Assembly: GCA_963845485.1 (NCBI GenBank)
Contig: CAWJSI010000003.1
Span: 1-64,000, forward strand
Direction of reading: 5' to 3'
From: Bog-756 sp963845485
GTDB lineage: Bacteria > Actinomycetota > Acidimicrobiia > Acidimicrobiales > RAAP-2
Length of the DNA stretch: 64,000 bases
The stretch's first letter is position 1. Each line of letters opens with the position of its first letter. Shown one piece after another: positions 61,112 through 64,000 of the stretch. A program made the translations under genes and the position numbers. The notes under the pieces are model-generated. The model searched no databases. It saw only the letters and a list, made by a program, of their open reading frames with translations, and was not told the origin of the DNA.

Positions 61112-62398
61112 CTACGGTGATGAGCCGGCCTCCGGTGCATCGGGGGGCGGCTCCGCCACTTGGACGATCTCGGTGATCAGGCTCCCGTTCCGCTCGAAGG
61201 TGAGTTTCACGTCGGTCCCCGGCGGCGTGCTGTAGAGCCAGGTCCTGAGCTCGGCGCTGGATCGGACCCGGTAGCCGTTCACGGCGGTGACCACGTCCCC
61301 GTCCTCTAGGCCACCCTGCGCCGCCGGGCTCCCGCTCACCACCGCGTCGACCGCTGCCCCGTCCGGCTTTTGGGGCACGGTCGCCGTTTGGGCATTGGTG
61401 GCCGTGACCCCGATCCACCCCGGGTCCACCGCGTTGGACGAGACCAGCTGGTCGGCCACGCTCCACACCAGTTCGGCGGGCAGGAAGACCGAGGGGCCGA
61501 CCAGGCCCGTGCCCCCGATGCGTTCGAGTATCCCGGTCACGTGGCCCTTGTCGTCGAGGAGCGGGCACCCGATGTCCCCTTCGGCCAGGGGTGCGGCCAC
61601 CGCCGTGGTGGCGAAGGCCGAGCTGATCTTGTCGAGGCCGAGGGCCATCCCGCTGGCCACCACACTGCCGGCATAGAGCGCCGGGCTCGGCGCCTGACCG
61701 GTGTGACGTCCCGGCTCGAGGGCCATGGCCAGGGCCACGGTGCCCGTGGTCGGCGGGGCGAAGTCGAAGGTGGCGGCGGGAAGGTCGTCGGCGATCCTGA
61801 GCACCGAGAGGCCTGTGGTCGGGTCGGTACCTACCGGTGACGCGGCCAGGCGGTCACCGTCGGCTTCGATGACCGTCACGGAGCTCGCTCCGGTCACGGC
61901 GGCCGAGGTGGTCACGATGATTCCTCCCGACTCGGCCACGAGACCTGTGGCCATCCGGCTGCCGCGATCGGTCGACACCACCAAACCCACCGTTGAGGGG
62001 AGGGCTGTCACCATCATCGTGTCCACCGTGGACTGCGGCGGGACGAGGCCCACTCCCGGCTCGGTGGTCGGGACGTCGGTCAGGGTCGCCCGCTGGGGTG
62101 TCGGGCTGTTGGCCGACGTGGGGTTGTTGGTGGTGGACACGACCAGGGCGGCCACCACCAGGACCACGATCACGCAGGCCGCGGCACCCCCGAACACCCA
62201 CGGTCCGCTGCGGTCGCGGGGCTGAGTTCGGGGTACCGGTGCCGGCCCCGTACCTTCGGGCCGGATCGATGACGACTCCGAGGGGTGGCGCCAGAGCCGG
62301 TCGTCAGGGGGAATCCATCCGCGCAGCCGATCGGCGTCCGGGTCGTCCCAGTCCTCATCGGGATCCCGACCCGACGGCCCCTGGTCCTCTCCGTCCAC
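61112..62398 (-). CDS. HtrA-like PDZ protein with lost catalytic triad
   Basis: 428 residues from GTG 62398. A charged N-terminus, one transmembrane helix (about 67-88), a low-complexity linker, a trypsin-fold domain and a C-terminal PDZ (GLEDGDVVTAVNGYRVRSS, YSTPPGTDVKLTFERNG). By hand alignment with the HtrA at 57917 the His region LTNNHVV is VTTSAAV, the Asp region SVDVALVQI is TTGLSVLRI and the Ser motif GNSGGPL is GDIGCPL, so none of the three catalytic residues remains. It is probably a non-proteolytic scaffold or sensor. It lies head-to-tail before the DUF2342 gene and is divergent from mreB. Confidence 0.85.
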   Translation of the reverse strand: MDGEDQGPSGRDPDEDWDDPDADRLRGWIPPDDRLWRHPSESSSIRPEGTGPAPVPRTQPRDRSGPWVFGGAAACVIVVLVVAALVVSTTNNPTSANSPTPQRATLTDVPTTEPGVGLVPPQSTVDTMMVTALPSTVGLVVSTDRGSRMATGLVAESGGIIVTTSAAVTGASSVTVIEADGDRLAASPVGTDPTTGLSVLRIADDLPAATFDFAPPTTGTVALAMALEPGRHTGQAPSPALYAGSVVASGMALGLDKISSAFATTAVAAPLAEGDIGCPLLDDKGHVTGILERIGGTGLVGPSVFLPAELVWSVADQLVSSNAVDPGWIGVTATNAQTATVPQKPDGAAVDAVVSGSPAAQGGLEDGDVVTAVNGYRVRSSAELRTWLYSTPPGTDVKLTFERNGSLITEIVQVAEPPPDAPEAGSSP

Positions 62399-62510
62399 GA
62401 GCCCAGAGGTTAGTGACGACCGGGGGGTTTGGTGCGTCGGGCGACCAGCCGGCCGGGGACCGATGCACGGTCCACACCGTTCGTCGGGCACCTGGCCCTA
62501 CGATGACGGC

Positions 62511-63515
62511 GTGGCTAGGGACCTGGCGATCGATCTCGGCACGGCGAACACCCTTGTCTACGCCAAGGGTCGGGGGATCGTCCTCAACCAGCCCACGGTC
62601 ATCGCTCTCGACACCCGGTCCCACGATGTCCTGGCCGTGGGCAACGAGGCCTGGCAGATGATCGGGCGGACGCCGGGCTACATCGTGGCCGTGCGACCCC
62701 TCCGAGAGGGGGCCATCACCGACTTCGACATCACGGAGCGGATGATCCGGCTCCTGCTGCGCCGGGCCGGGGTGACGAGGTTGAACCGGCCCCGGGTCCT
62801 CATCTGCGTGCCTTCGGCCATCACCTCGGTGGAGCGCCGCGCCGTCAAAGAGGCGGCCCGACGGGCCGGGGCGTCGGCCGCCCATCTGATCGAACAGCCG
62901 ATGGCCGCGGCCATCGGAGCCGGGCTCGACATCCACGAGCCGGTCGGCAACATGGTGGTCGACGTGGGGGGCGGAACCACCGAGACGGCGGTGATCTCGC
63001 TCGGTGGCGTGGTGGCCTCCCACGCCATCCGCTGTGGGGGGTTCGACATGGACGCCGCCATCCAGAGCTACGTGCGCCAGCGGTACGGCATCGCCATCGG
63101 CGAGCGCACCGGCGAGGAGCTCAAGCTGGCCATCGGCTCGGCTCTTCCCTATGCCGACGAGATGCGGGCGCAGGTGCGCGGTCGCGAGATCTCGACGGGG
63201 ATGCCGAAGACCGTGGTCCTCACGCCCGAGGAGATCCGCGACGCGCTGCGCGACCTCGTCGAGCTCATCGTGGCCACGGTCGTGGAGTGCCTCGGCGAGT
63301 CACCCCCGGAGCTGGCCCAGGACATCATCTACGAAGGGATCCACCTCGTCGGAGGAGGAGCGCTCCTACGGGGGCTGGCCAACCGACTGGCCGACGAGAC
63401 CGAGGTGCCGGTCCACCTGGTGGCTACGCCGCTCGAGTGCGTCGTGGTCGGAGCCGGGATGTGCCTCGACTCCTTCGACAGCCTCCGTCCCATCTTCGCC
63501 GCCGCCGAGTCCTGA
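62511..63515 (+). CDS. mreB: Rod-shape-determining protein MreB
   Basis: Actin-like filament protein that positions cell-wall synthesis. GTG 62511 gives 334 residues: phosphate-1 loop LAIDLGTANTLVYAKGRGIV, phosphate-2 loop MVVDVGGGTTETAVISLGGV and the adenosine-binding IHLVGGGALLRGLANRL. The frame is open to 62463 but those residues are not MreB-like. mreC and mreD are not next to it, so it may be the second (Mbl-like) copy or have moved. It diverges from the dead HtrA-like gene. Confidence 0.95.
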   Translation: MARDLAIDLGTANTLVYAKGRGIVLNQPTVIALDTRSHDVLAVGNEAWQMIGRTPGYIVAVRPLREGAITDFDITERMIRLLLRRAGVTRLNRPRVLICVPSAITSVERRAVKEAARRAGASAAHLIEQPMAAAIGAGLDIHEPVGNMVVDVGGGTTETAVISLGGVVASHAIRCGGFDMDAAIQSYVRQRYGIAIGERTGEELKLAIGSALPYADEMRAQVRGREISTGMPKTVVLTPEEIRDALRDLVELIVATVVECLGESPPELAQDIIYEGIHLVGGGALLRGLANRLADETEVPVHLVATPLECVVVGAGMCLDSFDSLRPIFAAAES

Positions 63516-63518
63516 GCG

Positions 63519-64000
63519 TTACTCCAGGGCCAACAGGTCCTCGGCGACCTGGCGGACCTGCCAGTCACGATCCTCGAGGCAGCGGCGCAGGGCCGCTTCG
63601 ACTTGTGGCCCCTCGAAGGCGGCCAGGGCCACGGCGGCCCGACGCCTCACCGCCGGCTTGTCCTCCAGGGCGGCCAGCACGGCCGGCAGACCACCGGGGT
63701 CGCCGATGGCCCCGAGCGCGGCCACGGCCGCCTCGCGGCACAGCGGGTCGCGATGACCGGTATCGGTGGCGGCCAGGATGGCGAGCACGGTGACGGCGGA
63801 GCGTTCACCCCGTTCCCCGAGCGACCACGCCGTCATCTCGACGACCGACTCGTCGACGTCGTCCAACAGTCCGACGATGGCAACGTCAGGCCGCGACGCC
63901 GTTAGCTCGGCGGCTCGTCGGCGCACGGTGGGTTCCGGATCGGCACAGGCCGCCGTGACCTCGTCGTCGGTGAGGGCGCCGAGTCGCTCGAGCGCCCCGA
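63519..64000 (-). CDS. HEAT-repeat protein (partial, continues beyond the window)
   Basis: The frame stays open from the stop at 63519 to the end of the window, so the gene begins outside it. The protein is built of helical HEAT-type repeats: GALERLGALTDDEVTAACAD, REAAVAALGAIGDPGGLPAV, and RRRAAVALAAFEGPQVEAAL, each with the Ala/Leu and Asp/Pro pattern. Such repeats mediate protein binding. It ends four bases from mreB, convergent with it. Confidence 0.75.
   Translation of the reverse strand, partial: GALERLGALTDDEVTAACADPEPTVRRRAAELTASRPDVAIVGLLDDVDESVVEMTAWSLGERGERSAVTVLAILAATDTGHRDPLCREAAVAALGAIGDPGGLPAVLAALEDKPAVRRRAAVALAAFEGPQVEAALRRCLEDRDWQVRQVAEDLLALE

Overview
The window is a chromosomal stretch of a very GC-rich actinobacterium. 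I infer this from two WhiB regulators, the rplM-rpsI-glmM-glmS-acpS-nnr-alr-tsaE-tsaB-rimI-tsaD-groESL order, a GuaB3-type IMPDH relative, a mycobacterial Sdh1-like succinate dehydrogenase, DprE1/DprE2/UbiA, and many GTG starts with 4-base stop/start overlaps. A deep actinobacterial class such as Acidimicrobiia is my best guess, but I could not test it. I see no rRNA, complete tRNA, CRISPR array, insertion sequence or prophage. The content is core chromosome with a few accessory islands.

Layout. Positions 1-3712 hold the end of the ribosomal/RNA polymerase cluster (rpsD end, rpoA, rplQ, truA, rplM, rpsI). Positions 3717-13854 are a dense run for cell-wall precursors and tRNA modification: glmM, glmS, acpS, nnr, alr, a family-4 uracil-DNA glycosylase, tsaE, tsaB, rimI and tsaD. 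The groES-groEL operon follows, with a promoter directly abutting a CIRCE operator and a strong terminator after it. Then come a Nudix hydrolase, guaB3-guaA, a PcrA helicase and PPK2. On the minus strand, ubiA-dprE1-dprE2 should make decaprenyl-phosphoryl-arabinose. After it come a stand-alone B12-binding domain, sucC-sucD, a HAD phosphatase, purN-purH-folD with a cupin and a Thr-rich membrane protein, and metF. Positions 35711-37342 hold a divergent Clp module described below. Positions 37394-47671 are mixed: mdh, desaturase, nitronate monooxygenase-like, methyltransferase, exported proteins of unknown role, hydrolase, aldo-keto reductase, HIRAN, two VOC proteins and an SCP2 protein. The sdhC-sdhA-sdhB operon diverges from a LysR gene. 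The right end has a MoxR ATPase/VWA pair, two whiB genes around an ftcD-like gene, an active HtrA, a DUF2342 protein, a protease-dead HtrA relative, mreB, and a HEAT-repeat protein that runs off the edge.

Functional links. purN/purH/folD/metF form a one-carbon and purine block. sucCD, mdh and sdh cover three TCA steps. glmM/glmS/alr, the DPA operon, mreB and the HtrA proteins bear on the envelope.

Most notable points. (1) The Clp module: an XRE regulator is co-transcribed with a ClpP paralogue that appears to lack all three catalytic residues. It diverges from an intact clpP across a perfect 24-bp inverted repeat. (2) DprE1 carries an extra tail of about 92 residues rich in Lys, Ala and Thr, like histone H1. 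(3) The HtrA-like PDZ protein at 61112-62398 has lost its catalytic triad, and the neighbouring DUF2342 protein lacks HExxH. (4) Five housekeeping genes (rpoA, truA, a HAD gene, metF, sdhA) each carry a single frame disruption, three of them in G or C runs. This fits indel errors in the underlying assembly better than real gene loss.
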